NCBI RefSeq assembly: GCF_000425405.1
Contig: NZ_AUDJ01000001.1
Location: 1-64,000, forward strand
Length of the DNA: 64,000 nt
Direction: 5' to 3'
Source of the DNA: Ferrimonas kyonanensis DSM 18153
GTDB taxonomy: Bacteria > Pseudomonadota > Gammaproteobacteria > Enterobacterales > Shewanellaceae
The stretch's first letter is position 1. Each line of letters opens with the position of its first letter. Positions 19,085 through 29,538 of the stretch are shown in pieces. A program made the translations under genes and the position numbers. The notes beneath the pieces are model-generated. The model was given only the letters and a program-made list of their open reading frames with translations. It made no database searches and was not told the DNA's origin.

Positions 19085-20034
19085 GTCTGTCCGGCCGTAA
19101 GATGAGCCTGGGGCGCCGCATCAGCGTCTACTGTCAGGGCCACCTGCGCCATGCGTTGGGCAGCCTCGGCGAGCTGTGGCGACTGCCGCTGACGTCGTTG
19201 CTGACCATGGCGGTGTTGGGGATCAGCCTCAGCCTGCCGACGGTGTTGGCGGTGCTGGTAAAAAACAGCGCTCAGATGCAGCAGCAGTGGACCGATCCCA
19301 CCGAAATCAGCCTGTTCCTTCGCGCCGATCTCAGCGATGCTCGATTGCAGGGGCTGCAGTCGCGGCTCAAAGGGATGGCGGAGATCGACCGGTTTGAGTA
19401 CCTGTCGGCGGAGCAATCGCTGCAGGACTTTAAGGCGATGTCTCAGTACGGCGATGCCCTGCAGTATCTGGACAATAACCCGCTGCCAGCGGTGATTCGA
19501 GTGATCCCCAGCCTGCGGCATCGCGAGTTGGAACCACTGCAACAACTTAAGCTGAAGCTGGAGGCGTTGTCGGAAGTGGACATCGCCCGCCTGGATTTGG
19601 ATTGGTTGATGCAGCTCAAGGCGTTGATGAACAGCCTGGCCAAGATGGCCTGGGGGCTGGCAGCGTTGCTGGTGGGCACCGTGGTGCTGGTGACTGCCAA
19701 CACCATTCGCATGGCCATTACTCAGCGCCAGGATGAGATTCGAGTGATGAAGTTGGTGGGTGCCACCAACGGCTTTGTTCGTCGCCCCTTCCTTTATGCC
19801 GGGGTCTGGTACGGCGTCATCGCCGCGGTGATCGCCTGGACCCTGGTCAGTGCTACCCTGGTGTGGTTTGACCGAGCGTTGGGTGAGTTTATCAGCAGCT
19901 ATCAGTCCGGTTTCCAATTGGCGGGCCTCAGCGGGGCCGAGCTCGGCACCATGATGCTGGCGTCGGTGCTGCTGTGTTGGCTCGGCGCCTGGCTGTCGGT
20001 GCAGCGCCACCTCACTGCCATTGAACCTCAATAG
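19081..20034 (+). CDS. ftsX: cell division protein FtsX
   Basis: A 317-residue permease-like protein. It has a cytoplasmic N-tail, one transmembrane helix near residues 38-60, and a periplasmic loop that in E. coli binds EnvC. Three more helices follow from ~190, with the conserved ANTIRMAITQRQDEIRVMKLVGATNGF region. Its start codon overlaps the ftsE stop. Confidence 0.96.
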   Translation: MSLSGRKMSLGRRISVYCQGHLRHALGSLGELWRLPLTSLLTMAVLGISLSLPTVLAVLVKNSAQMQQQWTDPTEISLFLRADLSDARLQGLQSRLKGMAEIDRFEYLSAEQSLQDFKAMSQYGDALQYLDNNPLPAVIRVIPSLRHRELEPLQQLKLKLEALSEVDIARLDLDWLMQLKALMNSLAKMAWGLAALLVGTVVLVTANTIRMAITQRQDEIRVMKLVGATNGFVRRPFLYAGVWYGVIAAVIAWTLVSATLVWFDRALGEFISSYQSGFQLAGLSGAELGTMMLASVLLCWLGAWLSVQRHLTAIEPQ

Positions 20035-20117
20035 CCATTGCGGGTCATAAACACAGCGTGTGAAGCGGATCCCGTTTCGTGCTAGACTCCCAAGCCAAGC
20101 GTTTTTCAGAGGTATCA

Positions 20118-20981
<864 letters not shown>

Positions 20982-21005
20982 TCGGGTGTTTGCGGGTTTG
21001 ATTAT

Positions 21006-21034
21006 CGGGTCGGCACTGCCGGCCCGTTTCGTTT
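21006..21034 (+). terminator. likely rho-independent terminator of rpoH
   Basis: A 9-bp stem CGGGTCGGC / GCCGGCCCG with an ACT loop is followed by TTTCGTTT. The T tract is interrupted, so strength is uncertain. Confidence 0.65.
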
Positions 21035-21047
21035 ATGGAGGTATGTC

Positions 21048-21353
21048 GTGGAATGCCGTTTAGGCTGTGGTGCCTGCTGCATTGCGCCGTCCATCAGTTC
21101 GCCCATACCGGGGATGCCAGAGGGCAAGCCCGCCGGCGTGCGCTGCGTGCAGCTGAACGACGACAACCTGTGCAAGCTGTTCGGTCAGCCGTCACGGCCG
21201 GTGGTGTGTGGCGCGTTTAAGCCGGACGCCGACCTGTGCGGCGGCACCGATCAGCAGGCTATGGCGACGCTGACGGTACTGGAGCAGGCAACTTATGAAG
21301 ATATGCGGTCGGGGGCTGTACTGGCCGCATCCATTGGCGCTGGCGGTCGCTGA
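21048..21353 (+). CDS. YkgJ-family cysteine cluster protein
   Basis: A 101-residue protein with the Cys pattern C-x3-C-x2-CC near the N terminus (MECRLGCGACC), CVQL.DDNLC and VVCGAFK. This is the Fe/Zn-chelating YkgJ/UPF0153 type, related to E. coli YeiW. A start at GTG 21048 follows GGAGGTAT. The last ~32 codons overlap the convergent yibQ-like gene by 95 bases. That is unusual, so either stop region may be less constrained. Confidence 0.78.
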   Translation: MECRLGCGACCIAPSISSPIPGMPEGKPAGVRCVQLNDDNLCKLFGQPSRPVVCGAFKPDADLCGGTDQQAMATLTVLEQATYEDMRSGAVLAASIGAGGR

Positions 21354-22080
21354 GCAGTGTCGACGTCGGCACCAGCCGGATTCCCATCTCGGGCAGACGT
21401 GACAGGTTGCGCTCCAGGTAGCTGAGTGTTTCCGGGTAGGGGTGGCCGATAAGCACCGCCTTACCGTATTTTTGGGCGATGGTCAGTGCCTGTTCAAACT
21501 GGCGATTCAGATCCACATCCTGGGTTTCATTATCGAGAAACACGTGTCGTTTCAGGGCCGGAATGCCGTGGGCGGCGGCGCTGTCGTAGGCCACCGAATC
21601 CGGGGTGGTCAGACTGTCGACAAAAAACAGTTTGCGCTCGGCCAGCTCGGTCATCACTTTATCCATCATCGGTCGTTGCCGAGTCAGTTCACTGCCCATG
21701 TGGTTGTTGACGCCCCGGACAAAGGGGACGTCGGCCAGGGCACGCTTGATGGTCAGCTGTACCTGCCACTGGCTCATGCCCGGCAGCAGGGCGCTGGGCC
21801 CCAAGGCGTTGCCAGCCTCGGCCAGCATCGGCAGGTGCAGCATGATTTCGTGCCCCTGACGCCAGCCGGACACCGCCAACTGCCGGCCCCAAGGAGTATT
21901 GGGCAGCACGCTAAGGGTGGTGCCTGCGGGCAGGTTCAGCACGCGATGATCGGTGTGCCGGTAGCCCACATCATCGATGATCAGGCTCAGTTCGGCGGCC
22001 GTTGCCAGGGTGCTGCAACACAGCAGCACGGCGGCGACAATCTGTTTTATGGTGACTCCTGATCCGGTTGCAACACCCAT
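21259..22080 (-). CDS. yibQ: divergent polysaccharide deacetylase (YibQ-like)
   Basis: About 273 residues, exported (hydrophobic IVAAVLLCCSTLATAA, cleavage before ELSLIIDDVG). Family blocks are LIIDDVGYR, NNHMGSELT, FVDSLTTP and AVLIGHPYPETL. The reaction is unproven even for E. coli YibQ. It lies downstream of ctpA and envC, as in other gammaproteobacteria, which suggests a cell-envelope role. The start is uncertain: ATG at 22080 lies inside ctpA with no ribosome site, while a good AGGAG at 22057-22061 precedes an ATA codon rather than a normal start. Confidence 0.8.
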   Translation of the reverse strand: MGVATGSGVTIKQIVAAVLLCCSTLATAAELSLIIDDVGYRHTDHRVLNLPAGTTLSVLPNTPWGRQLAVSGWRQGHEIMLHLPMLAEAGNALGPSALLPGMSQWQVQLTIKRALADVPFVRGVNNHMGSELTRQRPMMDKVMTELAERKLFFVDSLTTPDSVAYDSAAAHGIPALKRHVFLDNETQDVDLNRQFEQALTIAQKYGKAVLIGHPYPETLSYLERNLSRLPEMGIRLVPTSTLLSDRQRQWMRPVQPPTAYLHKLPAPVPSASP

Positions 22081-23243
22081 TCATAGGCGGCAGCCAACTG
22101 GCTATCCTGTTGCCAGCGACCGCTGATGTCGGTGTTTTCCATTATAGGAGTTTCTTTTTCATTCTCCAGTAACACACTGACGTCAGGAGAGATCCCCTGC
22201 TTATCGATGAAGGTGCCATTGGGGGTGGCGTAGCGGGCGGTGGTGAGTTTGATGGCGCCTTGCTGGCCCATCAGCGGAATCAGGCTCTGCACCGTGCCTT
22301 TGCCAAACGAGGTTTGACCAAACACCGTGGCCCGGCGGTGGTCTTGCAGGGCACCGGCCAGAATCTCTGCCGCCGAGGCGCTGCCTTCGTTGATCAATAC
22401 CCCTACTTTCATCTGCTGAAACAGGCTGTTCTCCGAGGCATAGTAGTCGTTATTGGCGTCGAGGAAGCGGCCGTGAGTGGAGACGATGAGGCCACTTTGC
22501 AGGAACATGTCGGCCACCTGTACCGCCGCATCAAACATGCCTCCTGGGTTGTTGCGCAGGTCCAAGATCAGTTGCTGGTACCCCTGCTGCTGCATGCGGT
22601 CGGCCACCGTGGCCACCTCTTCGGCGGTCTGGCGGTTGAAGTTGGTGATCTGCAGGTAGCCCACCTGTTGAGGCAGCTCGAAAAACAGGGCGCTGTTGAT
22701 GCTGATGTTGCTGGGTTGCAGCAGCACGGTCACCGGCTCGGCCAGGTTGCGGCGGCTGAGTACCAGCGACAGTGAGCGATCTTCTTTGCTGGCGGTTTTG
22801 ATGTAACGGATCAGGGTATCGATGGTGTCGGGGGAGGCGGTCAGGTCGTCGACCTTGACCAGAATGTCGCCGGGCTTCACCCCGGCATAGTCGGCGGCGC
22901 TGTGGGCCAGTGGTGCGATGACCTGAATCTGATCCTCTTCGATACTGACTTCGATGCCATAGCCGTAATAGTGTCCGTTATTGGCCTCCCGCAGCAGTTG
23001 CAGGGTTTGAGGCGTCAGGTAGGTGGAGTGAGGATCCAGGGATTCGAAGATGCCCTTGAGCGCGGCTTCGAGCATCGCCTGGCGATCCACCGAGTCCACG
23101 TAGTAGTAATCGACGATGTCCTGCACCGTGATCAGGAGTTGCTGAGCTTCCTCTAATGTCGGCGGTGCCACCTCCTTGTGCTCCTGAGCGTTGACGGTAA
23201 ACGCAAACAGGATGCCGACCAGTAAGGCACCAATACGCGACAT
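22047..23243 (-). CDS. ctpA: carboxy-terminal processing protease CtpA (S41 family)
   Basis: A 398-residue periplasmic serine protease with a signal peptide (MSRIGALLVGILFAFTVNAQ). A PDZ domain follows (about residues 90-175, YYGYGIEV... GVKPGDILVKVD), then the S41 catalytic core. The nucleophile Ser is in NEGSASAAEILAGALQ and the general-base Lys in FGQTSFGKGTVQSL. It probably trims or degrades periplasmic substrates, including cell-wall enzymes. It is the third gene of the minus-strand gpmI-envC-ctpA-yibQ run. Confidence 0.93.
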   Translation of the reverse strand: MSRIGALLVGILFAFTVNAQEHKEVAPPTLEEAQQLLITVQDIVDYYYVDSVDRQAMLEAALKGIFESLDPHSTYLTPQTLQLLREANNGHYYGYGIEVSIEEDQIQVIAPLAHSAADYAGVKPGDILVKVDDLTASPDTIDTLIRYIKTASKEDRSLSLVLSRRNLAEPVTVLLQPSNISINSALFFELPQQVGYLQITNFNRQTAEEVATVADRMQQQGYQQLILDLRNNPGGMFDAAVQVADMFLQSGLIVSTHGRFLDANNDYYASENSLFQQMKVGVLINEGSASAAEILAGALQDHRRATVFGQTSFGKGTVQSLIPLMGQQGAIKLTTARYATPNGTFIDKQGISPDVSVLLENEKETPIMENTDISGRWQQDSQLAAAYEWVLQPDQESP

Positions 23244-23278
23244 GGCGTACCCCTCTGGTCACTGATTTTGGGGAGGAT

Positions 23279-24424
23279 TTAGCGTCTTTTCAGGTAAGGC
23301 GCCGGATCAACTGCAAGTCCCCGATGGCGAATTTCAAAGTATAGTCCGCTATCGAGTTGCCCGCCTGATCTTCCGCTCAGGGCGATCACTTCACCACTTT
23401 CGACCCGTTCACCCACCTCTTTAAGCAGACTCTGGGCGTGGCCGTACAGGCTCAGGTAGTCGTCGCCGTGATCCAGTACCACCACCAGGCCATAGCCACG
23501 CAGCCAGTCGGCAAACACCACCTGACCGGGCGCCACCGCTTCGACGTTGCGGCCCTCTTTGGCATCGATGAGCATGCCATTCCAGCGCAGCTGCCCCTGA
23601 CGGTGGTTGCCAAAGCCCTGCTTGACTCGACCGCTGATGGGCCAGGGCAGTTTGCGTTTCAGCTTGCTGAGGCCGTCCAGGGACACCGGTTGGGCCGCCA
23701 GAGCCGCCAGGGCCTGTTCGATGGCCTGGGCCAGCACTTCGCTGTCCACTTCGAGCCGGTTCAGTCGGCTGCTCTCTTTCTTCAGTTGCTGGTCGAGTTT
23801 GGCCAGGGTCTGTTTGCGCCGCTGCTGCTGTTTCTTCAGCTGTTGCTGCTGGTCGTCCAGCCGTTGCTGAGTCTGCTCCAGTTGCTGCTTTCGAGCCAGT
23901 TGCTGGCTGTGGTTGTCTTCCAACGCCTGCTTGGTGCTGGCGATGGCTTCCATCGCTTCGACCCGGGCCTGGTTCAGGTAGTGATAGTAGGTCAGCAGCC
24001 GCTGTTTATCGGCGCTGTTCTGATTCAGCAGCAGTTGCCCGACTTCGCCTTGCCCGGCGATCCAGGAGGCTTTGATTTGATCGGCCAGTTGTTGCTGCTG
24101 TTGGGAATATTGGGTCTCCAGTTGGCGTTGTTCGCCACTAAGGACCGTCAGTTGTCGGTTCAGTTGGGTCAATTTGCCCTGGTTGGCATTAATGGCCGCC
24201 GCCTGTTTGTTGATCGCCAGTTCATCCTCTCGCAGGGCCCGGCTGGCCTTATCGCGGCCGGCCTTGCTCTTGATCAGCGCCGATTGGCTGGACTTGATCT
24301 GTTTTTGCAGTTGCTGCAATTGCTGCTGCTGTTGATCGATCTCCTCCTGGCTGGCGCCAGCGGAAACACTGAGCAGGCCCGCCATTACAATGGCGGGCCA
24401 CAAACGGGTGCGGCCACTCATCAT
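23279..24424 (-). CDS. envC: murein hydrolase activator EnvC
   Basis: A 381-residue secreted protein. It has a signal peptide (to about residue 24, SVSAGASQ) and a long Gln/Lys-rich coiled coil (about 25-240). The C-terminal LytM domain (about 270-381) shows WLRGYGLVVVLDHGDDYLSLYGHAQ and LYFEIRHRG blocks. The LytM site is degenerate in EnvC, which activates amidases rather than cutting murein. It partners FtsEX, encoded in the same window. It overlaps gpmI by one base. Confidence 0.93.
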   Translation of the reverse strand: MMSGRTRLWPAIVMAGLLSVSAGASQEEIDQQQQQLQQLQKQIKSSQSALIKSKAGRDKASRALREDELAINKQAAAINANQGKLTQLNRQLTVLSGEQRQLETQYSQQQQQLADQIKASWIAGQGEVGQLLLNQNSADKQRLLTYYHYLNQARVEAMEAIASTKQALEDNHSQQLARKQQLEQTQQRLDDQQQQLKKQQQRRKQTLAKLDQQLKKESSRLNRLEVDSEVLAQAIEQALAALAAQPVSLDGLSKLKRKLPWPISGRVKQGFGNHRQGQLRWNGMLIDAKEGRNVEAVAPGQVVFADWLRGYGLVVVLDHGDDYLSLYGHAQSLLKEVGERVESGEVIALSGRSGGQLDSGLYFEIRHRGLAVDPAPYLKRR

Positions 24425-25959
24425 CAGTTTTTCAGGGTCATGATCGGCGTGCCGGACATCTCTTCGGGAATCTCCATTCCCATCAGATGCAGCATGGTCG
24501 GCGCCACATCCGATAGGCGGCCACCTTCACGGGCGTCGGCGTCGCGGCCCACGTAGATGAACGGCACCGGCTCACTGGTGTGGGCGGTATGGGCCTGACC
24601 GGTGGCGGCGTTCTGCATCTGTTCGGCGTTGCCGTGGTCGGCGGTGATCAGACACTCGCCGCCCACCTTCTGCAGGGCTGCTACCACTCGGGCAATGCTG
24701 GCGTCGACGGCTTCGCAAGCCTTGACGGCAGCGTCGAAGTCACCGGTGTGGCCAACCATGTCGCCATTGGGGTAGTTGCAGATGATGGCATCGAATTCGC
24801 CGTTTTCGATGGCGTTAACCAGCTTGTCGGTCAACTCGGCGCTGCTCATCTCTGGCTGCAGGTCGTAGGTGGCGACGTTGGGGGATTTGATCAGAATCCG
24901 CTCTTCGCCTTCAAACGGTTGCTCGATGCCGCCGTTAAAGAAGAAGGTGACGTGGGCGTATTTCTCGGTCTCTGAGATTCGCAACTGACGCTTGCCGTGG
25001 TTGGCCATCAGTTCGCCGAAGGTGTTTTTCAGCGATGCCGGCGGGAAGGCGCAGGCGGTATCGATGTCGGCGGCGTATTCGGTCAGCATCACAAACTCGG
25101 CCAGCTTTGGCTGCTTGCTGCGCTCAAAACCGTCGAAGTCGGCGTCGGTGAAGGTGCGGGTCAGTTGACGGGCACGGTCGGCGCGGAAGTTCATGAACAC
25201 CACTGCATCGCCATCGTTAAAGGTGGCGTCGGCGTTGATGCTGCTGGCGGCGACAAACTCATCGTTTTCATCGCGATCGTAAGCGGCCTGCAGGGCGTCG
25301 GTGGCGGACTCAAACTGGTACTCGGCCTTAGCCTGAGTCAGCAGGTCGTAGGCGCTCTGTACCCGCTCCCAGCGCTGGTCGCGATCCATGGCGTAGTAGC
25401 GACCGATGATCGAGCCGATGGCGCCACAGCCCAGTTCGCTAAACAGGGCATCGAAGCGGGCCAGGGAATCGTGGGCGCTGCGCGGCGGCGTGTCGCGGCC
25501 GTCGAGGAAGGCGTGCAGATACACTTTTTTCGCACCGCGGCCGGCGGCCATGCGAACGGCGGCTTCCAGATGATCTTCGTGGCTGTGGACACCACCGGGA
25601 GACAGCAGCCCCATGATGTGGACGGCGCCGTCGTTGGCCAGTGCCTTGTCGACGGCCTGACACAGCACCGGGTTGTGCTCGAATTCGCCGTCGTCGATGG
25701 ACTTACCGATGCGGGTCAGATCCTGGTAGACGATGCGACCGGCACCGAGGTTGATGTGACCCACTTCGGAGTTACCCATCTGGCCATCGGGCAGGCCGAC
25801 GTCAATGCCGGAGCCGGAGATCAACGTGGAGGGATAGTCATTGAACAGGCGGTCAATGTTTGGCGTGTTCGCTTTGCTGATGGCGTTGTCATCAGCGTCT
25901 TGACGGTGGCCCCAGCCGTCGAGGATCAGCAGGGCAAGGGGAGTAGTACGCTTGGTCAT
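24424..25959 (-). CDS. gpmI: cofactor-independent phosphoglycerate mutase
   Basis: A 511-residue Mn-dependent enzyme interconverting 3- and 2-phosphoglycerate. The N terminus [10 protein letters not shown] holds the metal Asp, [14 protein letters not shown] holds the catalytic Ser, and FLDGRDTPP and [10 protein letters not shown] are conserved. Length is normal. First gene of the minus-strand run that ends with yibQ, divergent from yibN. Confidence 0.96.
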   Translation of the reverse strand: MTKRTTPLALLILDGWGHRQDADDNAISKANTPNIDRLFNDYPSTLISGSGIDVGLPDGQMGNSEVGHINLGAGRIVYQDLTRIGKSIDDGEFEHNPVLCQAVDKALANDGAVHIMGLLSPGGVHSHEDHLEAAVRMAAGRGAKKVYLHAFLDGRDTPPRSAHDSLARFDALFSELGCGAIGSIIGRYYAMDRDQRWERVQSAYDLLTQAKAEYQFESATDALQAAYDRDENDEFVAASSINADATFNDGDAVVFMNFRADRARQLTRTFTDADFDGFERSKQPKLAEFVMLTEYAADIDTACAFPPASLKNTFGELMANHGKRQLRISETEKYAHVTFFFNGGIEQPFEGEERILIKSPNVATYDLQPEMSSAELTDKLVNAIENGEFDAIICNYPNGDMVGHTGDFDAAVKACEAVDASIARVVAALQKVGGECLITADHGNAEQMQNAATGQAHTAHTSEPVPFIYVGRDADAREGGRLSDVAPTMLHLMGMEIPEEMSGTPIMTLKN

Positions 25960-26123
25960 CTACGGTCCTTTTTGCCGCGTAGGCAATTTAAAAATACTGC
26001 CATCAGTGTACAACGTAACCAGCGGTCGTCACCACTTCCAACGCACAATCCTGTAATTTTATTACAGCTGCGCTTTTTGGTCGCCGTCGTGATCTCGGGC
26101 AGTGCCCTTTGTGGTGTCAGCAC

Positions 26124-26151
26124 TTCACAAGCGGGGTAATCGGGTTATACT
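26124..26151 (+). promoter_or_regulatory. probable sigma70 promoter of yibN
   Basis: TTCACA (26124-26129), a 16-base spacer and TATACT (26146-26151) lie about 44 bases upstream of the yibN start. The fit to consensus is good by eye. Confidence 0.6.
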
Positions 26152-26194
26152 GGCGATTTTCAGCCCCCCGAAGATAACCAAATTAGGCAACGAC

Positions 26195-26629
26195 ATGCAG
26201 GAATACATCGATTTTCTAAGCCGCCATCCAATGCTGAGTGCAGCCTGGGTTGGTTTGCTGGGCGCCTGGGTGTTTACCATGGCCAAATCCAGCTTCTCTA
26301 AGGTGAAAAACGTCGCCGCTCAGGAAGCGGTACGTATGATCAACAAAGAGGATGCTGTGGTGGTAGACGTGCGCGGTGAAGATGAGTTCCGCAAGGGCCA
26401 CATCGCCAACGCCATCCATCTGCCACTGGCAGAAATTAAAAATAATCAGCTCTCAACCCTTGAAAAGCACAAGGACGCACCCATTATAGTTGTGTGTAAC
26501 GCTGGCGTTAGCTCCGTTCAGGCGGCGCAAATGTTGGTATCCGCGGGCTTTGGACAGGTTTTCAGCCTGCAGGGCGGCATGACCGATTGGAAGTCTGCCA
26601 ACTTGCTGGTAGTGCGCAAAAAGCGCTAA
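26195..26629 (+). CDS. yibN: membrane-anchored rhodanese-like protein YibN
   Basis: A 144-residue protein with one N-terminal transmembrane helix (MLSAAWVGLLGAWVFTM) and a rhodanese domain. The catalytic Cys is in VVCNAGVSSVQAA, an active-site loop like E. coli YibN. ATG at 26195 is used; the frame continues to 26102 but lacks a ribosome site there. The order gpmI/yibN/secB/gpsA matches enteric bacteria except that grxC, normally between yibN and secB, is absent; the 139-base gap has no room for it. Confidence 0.9.
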   Translation: MQEYIDFLSRHPMLSAAWVGLLGAWVFTMAKSSFSKVKNVAAQEAVRMINKEDAVVVDVRGEDEFRKGHIANAIHLPLAEIKNNQLSTLEKHKDAPIIVVCNAGVSSVQAAQMLVSAGFGQVFSLQGGMTDWKSANLLVVRKKR

Positions 26630-26768
26630 ACCCAGGATTCAGGTCGCGCGATCACTATTAATTACGGCGAATGGACCCTGTCACAGGCATGCACGGCGCG
26701 ACCGCCAGGAGTGCAGCCGACCATGACGGGACGCCCAGAACGATTACAACAATTTTAGGATTAGACAC

Positions 26769-27257
26769 ATGGCAGAAGCAGCTAACAACGCAGCGACCAA
26801 CGAGCAAGCGGCACCTCAGTTCCAGATTCAGCGCGTTTACACCAAAGACATCTCTTTCGAGACTCCAAACTCGCCAGCCATCTTCCAGAAAGAGTGGAAG
26901 CCTGAAGTTAAGCTGGACCTGGACACCCGCAGCAACAAGCTGGCCGATGACGTTTACGAAGTGGTTCTGAACATCACCGTAACCACCAAGGTTGAAGACG
27001 AAGTGGCCTTCCTGTGTGAAGTGCAGCAAGCGGGTATCTTCTCCATCGCCAACCTGCCTGAGCCACAGCTGGCCCACGCTCTGGGTGCCGGCTGCCCGAA
27101 CATCCTGTTCCCATACGCTCGTGAAGCCGTAGCCAGCCAGGTTAACCGTGGTACTTTCCCTCCACTGAACCTGGCCCCAGTGAACTTTGATGCCCTGTTT
27201 GCTCAGTACATGCAGAAGCGTCAACAGGAAGCTGCTGGCGAACAAGCCGAAGCGTAA
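26769..27257 (+). CDS. secB: protein-export chaperone SecB
   Basis: A 162-residue tetrameric chaperone that keeps preproteins unfolded and hands them to SecA. Typical blocks are [20 protein letters not shown], the [14 protein letters not shown] strand, [13 protein letters not shown] and [17 protein letters not shown]. The ATG has TTAGGATTAG upstream. It lies 14 bases before gpsA. Confidence 0.97.
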   Translation: MAEAANNAATNEQAAPQFQIQRVYTKDISFETPNSPAIFQKEWKPEVKLDLDTRSNKLADDVYEVVLNITVTTKVEDEVAFLCEVQQAGIFSIANLPEPQLAHALGAGCPNILFPYAREAVASQVNRGTFPPLNLAPVNFDALFAQYMQKRQQEAAGEQAEA

Positions 27258-27271
27258 GCGGGAGCTGTCAG

Positions 27272-28276
27272 TTGACTGAACCAGCCGCAGTAACGGTATT
27301 GGGGGCGGGGTCGTACGGCACCGCCCTCGCTATTTCCCTGGCGCGTAATGGTCATCGCACCATCATTTGGGGACATTTGCCGGATCATATGGCCCAGCTG
27401 CAGGCGGATCGTCGCAACGAGGAGTTTCTCCCCGGCGTCGATTTTCCTGATGAGCTGATTGTCGAAGCCGACCTGAAAAAGGCCCTGGCTGCCAGCCGCA
27501 ATGTGCTGGTGGTGGTGCCGAGTCACGTCTTTGGTGTGGTGCTTAAGCAAGCCCAGCCATTGTTGCGTGATGATGCCCGGGTCGTGTGGGCAACCAAAGG
27601 GTTGGAGCCGGAAAGCGGCCGCCTGCTGCAGGATGTGGCCCGGGAGATTCTCGGCGACGGCATTCCGCTGGCGGTGATGTCTGGCCCCACCTTTGCTAAA
27701 GAGATGGCGGCGGGCCTGCCCACGGCCATCTCTCTGGCGTCCACCGACGACGAGTTCGCCGAGGACATGGCCAGCCTGATGCACTGCGGCACCTGGTTGC
27801 GGGTGTACCGTAACTCCGATTTCATCGGCATGCAGCTGGGCGGGGCGGTGAAAAACGTCATCGCCATCGGCGCCGGCATGTCCGACGGCATCGGCTTCGG
27901 TGCCAATGCCCGTACCGCCCTGATCACTCGGGGCCTGGTGGAACTGTGTCGTCTGGGCTGTGCCCTGGGCGCCGAGAAAGACACCTTTATGGGCATGGCC
28001 GGCCTGGGGGATCTGGTGCTGACCTGCACCGACAACCAGTCCCGGAACCGCCGTTTTGGTCTGGCCCTGGGCCAGGGTAAAGACGTCGATACCGCCATGG
28101 CCGAAATTGGCCAGGTGGTGGAAGGCTATCGCAACACCAAAGAGGTGTTCATGCTGGCTCAGCGGGTGGGTGTAGAGATGCCCATTACCGAGCAGCTGTA
28201 CCAGGTGTTGTACCAGGATAAGCCGGTGCGTGAGGTGGCGAAACAATTGCTGTCTCGGGACCCCAAGTCCGAGTAA
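27272..28276 (+). CDS. gpsA: glycerol-3-phosphate dehydrogenase [NAD(P)+]
   Basis: A 334-residue enzyme reducing dihydroxyacetone phosphate for phospholipid synthesis. The Rossmann [10 protein letters not shown] motif is at residues ~10-19. GPTFAKEMA, the catalytic [13 protein letters not shown] region (Lys) and [10 protein letters not shown] are conserved. The start is TTG at 27272 with GGGAG upstream. A terminator follows. Confidence 0.96.
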   Translation: MTEPAAVTVLGAGSYGTALAISLARNGHRTIIWGHLPDHMAQLQADRRNEEFLPGVDFPDELIVEADLKKALAASRNVLVVVPSHVFGVVLKQAQPLLRDDARVVWATKGLEPESGRLLQDVAREILGDGIPLAVMSGPTFAKEMAAGLPTAISLASTDDEFAEDMASLMHCGTWLRVYRNSDFIGMQLGGAVKNVIAIGAGMSDGIGFGANARTALITRGLVELCRLGCALGAEKDTFMGMAGLGDLVLTCTDNQSRNRRFGLALGQGKDVDTAMAEIGQVVEGYRNTKEVFMLAQRVGVEMPITEQLYQVLYQDKPVREVAKQLLSRDPKSE

Positions 28277-28301
28277 AATAGCCCCCGCTATGACCAGAAT
28301 A

Positions 28302-28327
28302 AAGGGATGCCAGGCGCATCCCTTTTT
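28302..28327 (+). terminator. rho-independent terminator after gpsA
   Basis: The stem GGGATGC / GCATCCC (extended by flanking A/T pairs) with a CAGGC loop and a T run lies 26 bases after gpsA. Confidence 0.85.
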
Positions 28328-28350
28328 GTTTTTTGACTGAGTGAAACGAG

Positions 28351-29538
28351 ATGAGTGTACAGACAGACGTACTGGTGATTGGTGCCGGCGCCGCCGGCCT
28401 GATGTGTGCCGCCACCGCCGCTGCCCGCGGTCGCCGGGTGATGGTGATCGACCACGCCAAGCAGGCAGGCAAGAAGATCCTCATCAGTGGCGGTGGGCGG
28501 TGTAACTTCACCAACCTGTACCTGGAGCCCGCCAACTATCTGTGCGGCAACCGTCATTTCGTCAAGTCGGCACTGGCCCAGTACACTCAGTGGGATTTTA
28601 TCGATATGGTGATGCGCCACGGCATCGCCTATCACGAACGGGATCACGGCCAGCTGTTCTGCGACGACAGCGCCAAGGAGATCGTCAAGATGCTGCTGGC
28701 GGAGTGCGACAACGGCGGCGTGCAGCTGCGGCTGCGCACCGAGGTGGAGTCGGTCAGCAAGCTTGATCAGGGCTTTGCGGTTGCCACCAGCATCGGCCGC
28801 ATCCAGTGCCAGTCGCTGGTGGTGGCCACCGGCGGCCTGTCGATGCCCAAATTGGGAGCCAGTGCCTACGGCTACCGACTGGCGGAGCAGTTTGGCCTGA
28901 CGGTACTGCCAACCCGGGCCGGACTGGTGCCCTTCACCCTGCAACCTCAGGACAAGCAGCACTTTGAACCGCTGTCGGGCATCAGCCTGACCACCACGGT
29001 GGCGGCCCAGCGCGGGCCGGCATTTACCGAACAGCTGCTGATCACCCACCGCGGTGTGTCTGGCCCGTCGGTGCTGCAGGCCTCCAACTATCGCCAGCCG
29101 GGGGAAGCGGTCAGCGTCGATCTGCTGCCGTCAGTGGACGTGGCCGAGGCACTGGCCCAGGCCCGCCAGGCTCACCCGAAGCGACACCTGCAAACCTGGT
29201 TGTCGGAGCACTTTCCCGCCCGGCTGGCGGAGACTCTGATCGCCTACCATGGCTGGCAAAACCTGCCCCTGGGACAGCTCAACAAGGCGACGCTGGAGGC
29301 GATTCCGGCGCAACTGAATCGCTGGCAGCTTAAGCCGGGGGGAGACGAAGGCTACCGCACTGCCGAGGTCACCCTGGGCGGGGTGGATACCGACCAGCTC
29401 AGCTCCAAGACCATGGAGTGCAAGACGGTGCCCGGGCTGTTCTTTGTCGGCGAGGTGATGGACGTCACCGGCTGGCTCGGCGGCTTTAACTTCCAGTGGG
29501 CCTGGAGCTCCGGTTACGTGGCGGGGCAGAACGTCTGA
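28351..29538 (+). CDS. yhiN: HI0933/YhiN-family flavoprotein (NAD(P)/FAD-dependent oxidoreductase)
   Basis: A 395-residue FAD protein. It has dinucleotide motif VIGAGAAGLMCAATAA at the N terminus and the family hallmark KILISGGGRCNFTN. VVATGGLSMPKLGASAYGY is near residue 155, and the C-terminal block ETM.CKTVPGLFFVGEVMDVTGWLGG-type sequence is present (seen as VPGLFFVGEVMDVTGWLGG). The substrate is not known for the family. It is preceded by its own spacer and terminator and followed by a long AT-rich gap. Confidence 0.9.
   Translation: MSVQTDVLVIGAGAAGLMCAATAAARGRRVMVIDHAKQAGKKILISGGGRCNFTNLYLEPANYLCGNRHFVKSALAQYTQWDFIDMVMRHGIAYHERDHGQLFCDDSAKEIVKMLLAECDNGGVQLRLRTEVESVSKLDQGFAVATSIGRIQCQSLVVATGGLSMPKLGASAYGYRLAEQFGLTVLPTRAGLVPFTLQPQDKQHFEPLSGISLTTTVAAQRGPAFTEQLLITHRGVSGPSVLQASNYRQPGEAVSVDLLPSVDVAEALAQARQAHPKRHLQTWLSEHFPARLAETLIAYHGWQNLPLGQLNKATLEAIPAQLNRWQLKPGGDEGYRTAEVTLGGVDTDQLSSKTMECKTVPGLFFVGEVMDVTGWLGGFNFQWAWSSGYVAGQNV

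Noticed and set aside
21048-21353. Treating the YkgJ-like ORF as spurious because of the antisense overlap
   Set aside because: The Cys pattern and a good ribosome site support it as a real gene despite the overlap.
24997-26139. Plus-strand 380-codon ORF opposite gpmI
   Set aside because: It is a shadow of gpmI. It is Val/Gly-rich antisense sequence without motifs.
26630-26768. A grxC gene between yibN and secB, as in enteric bacteria
   Set aside because: The gap is only 139 bases and has no glutaredoxin CPYC-type frame.
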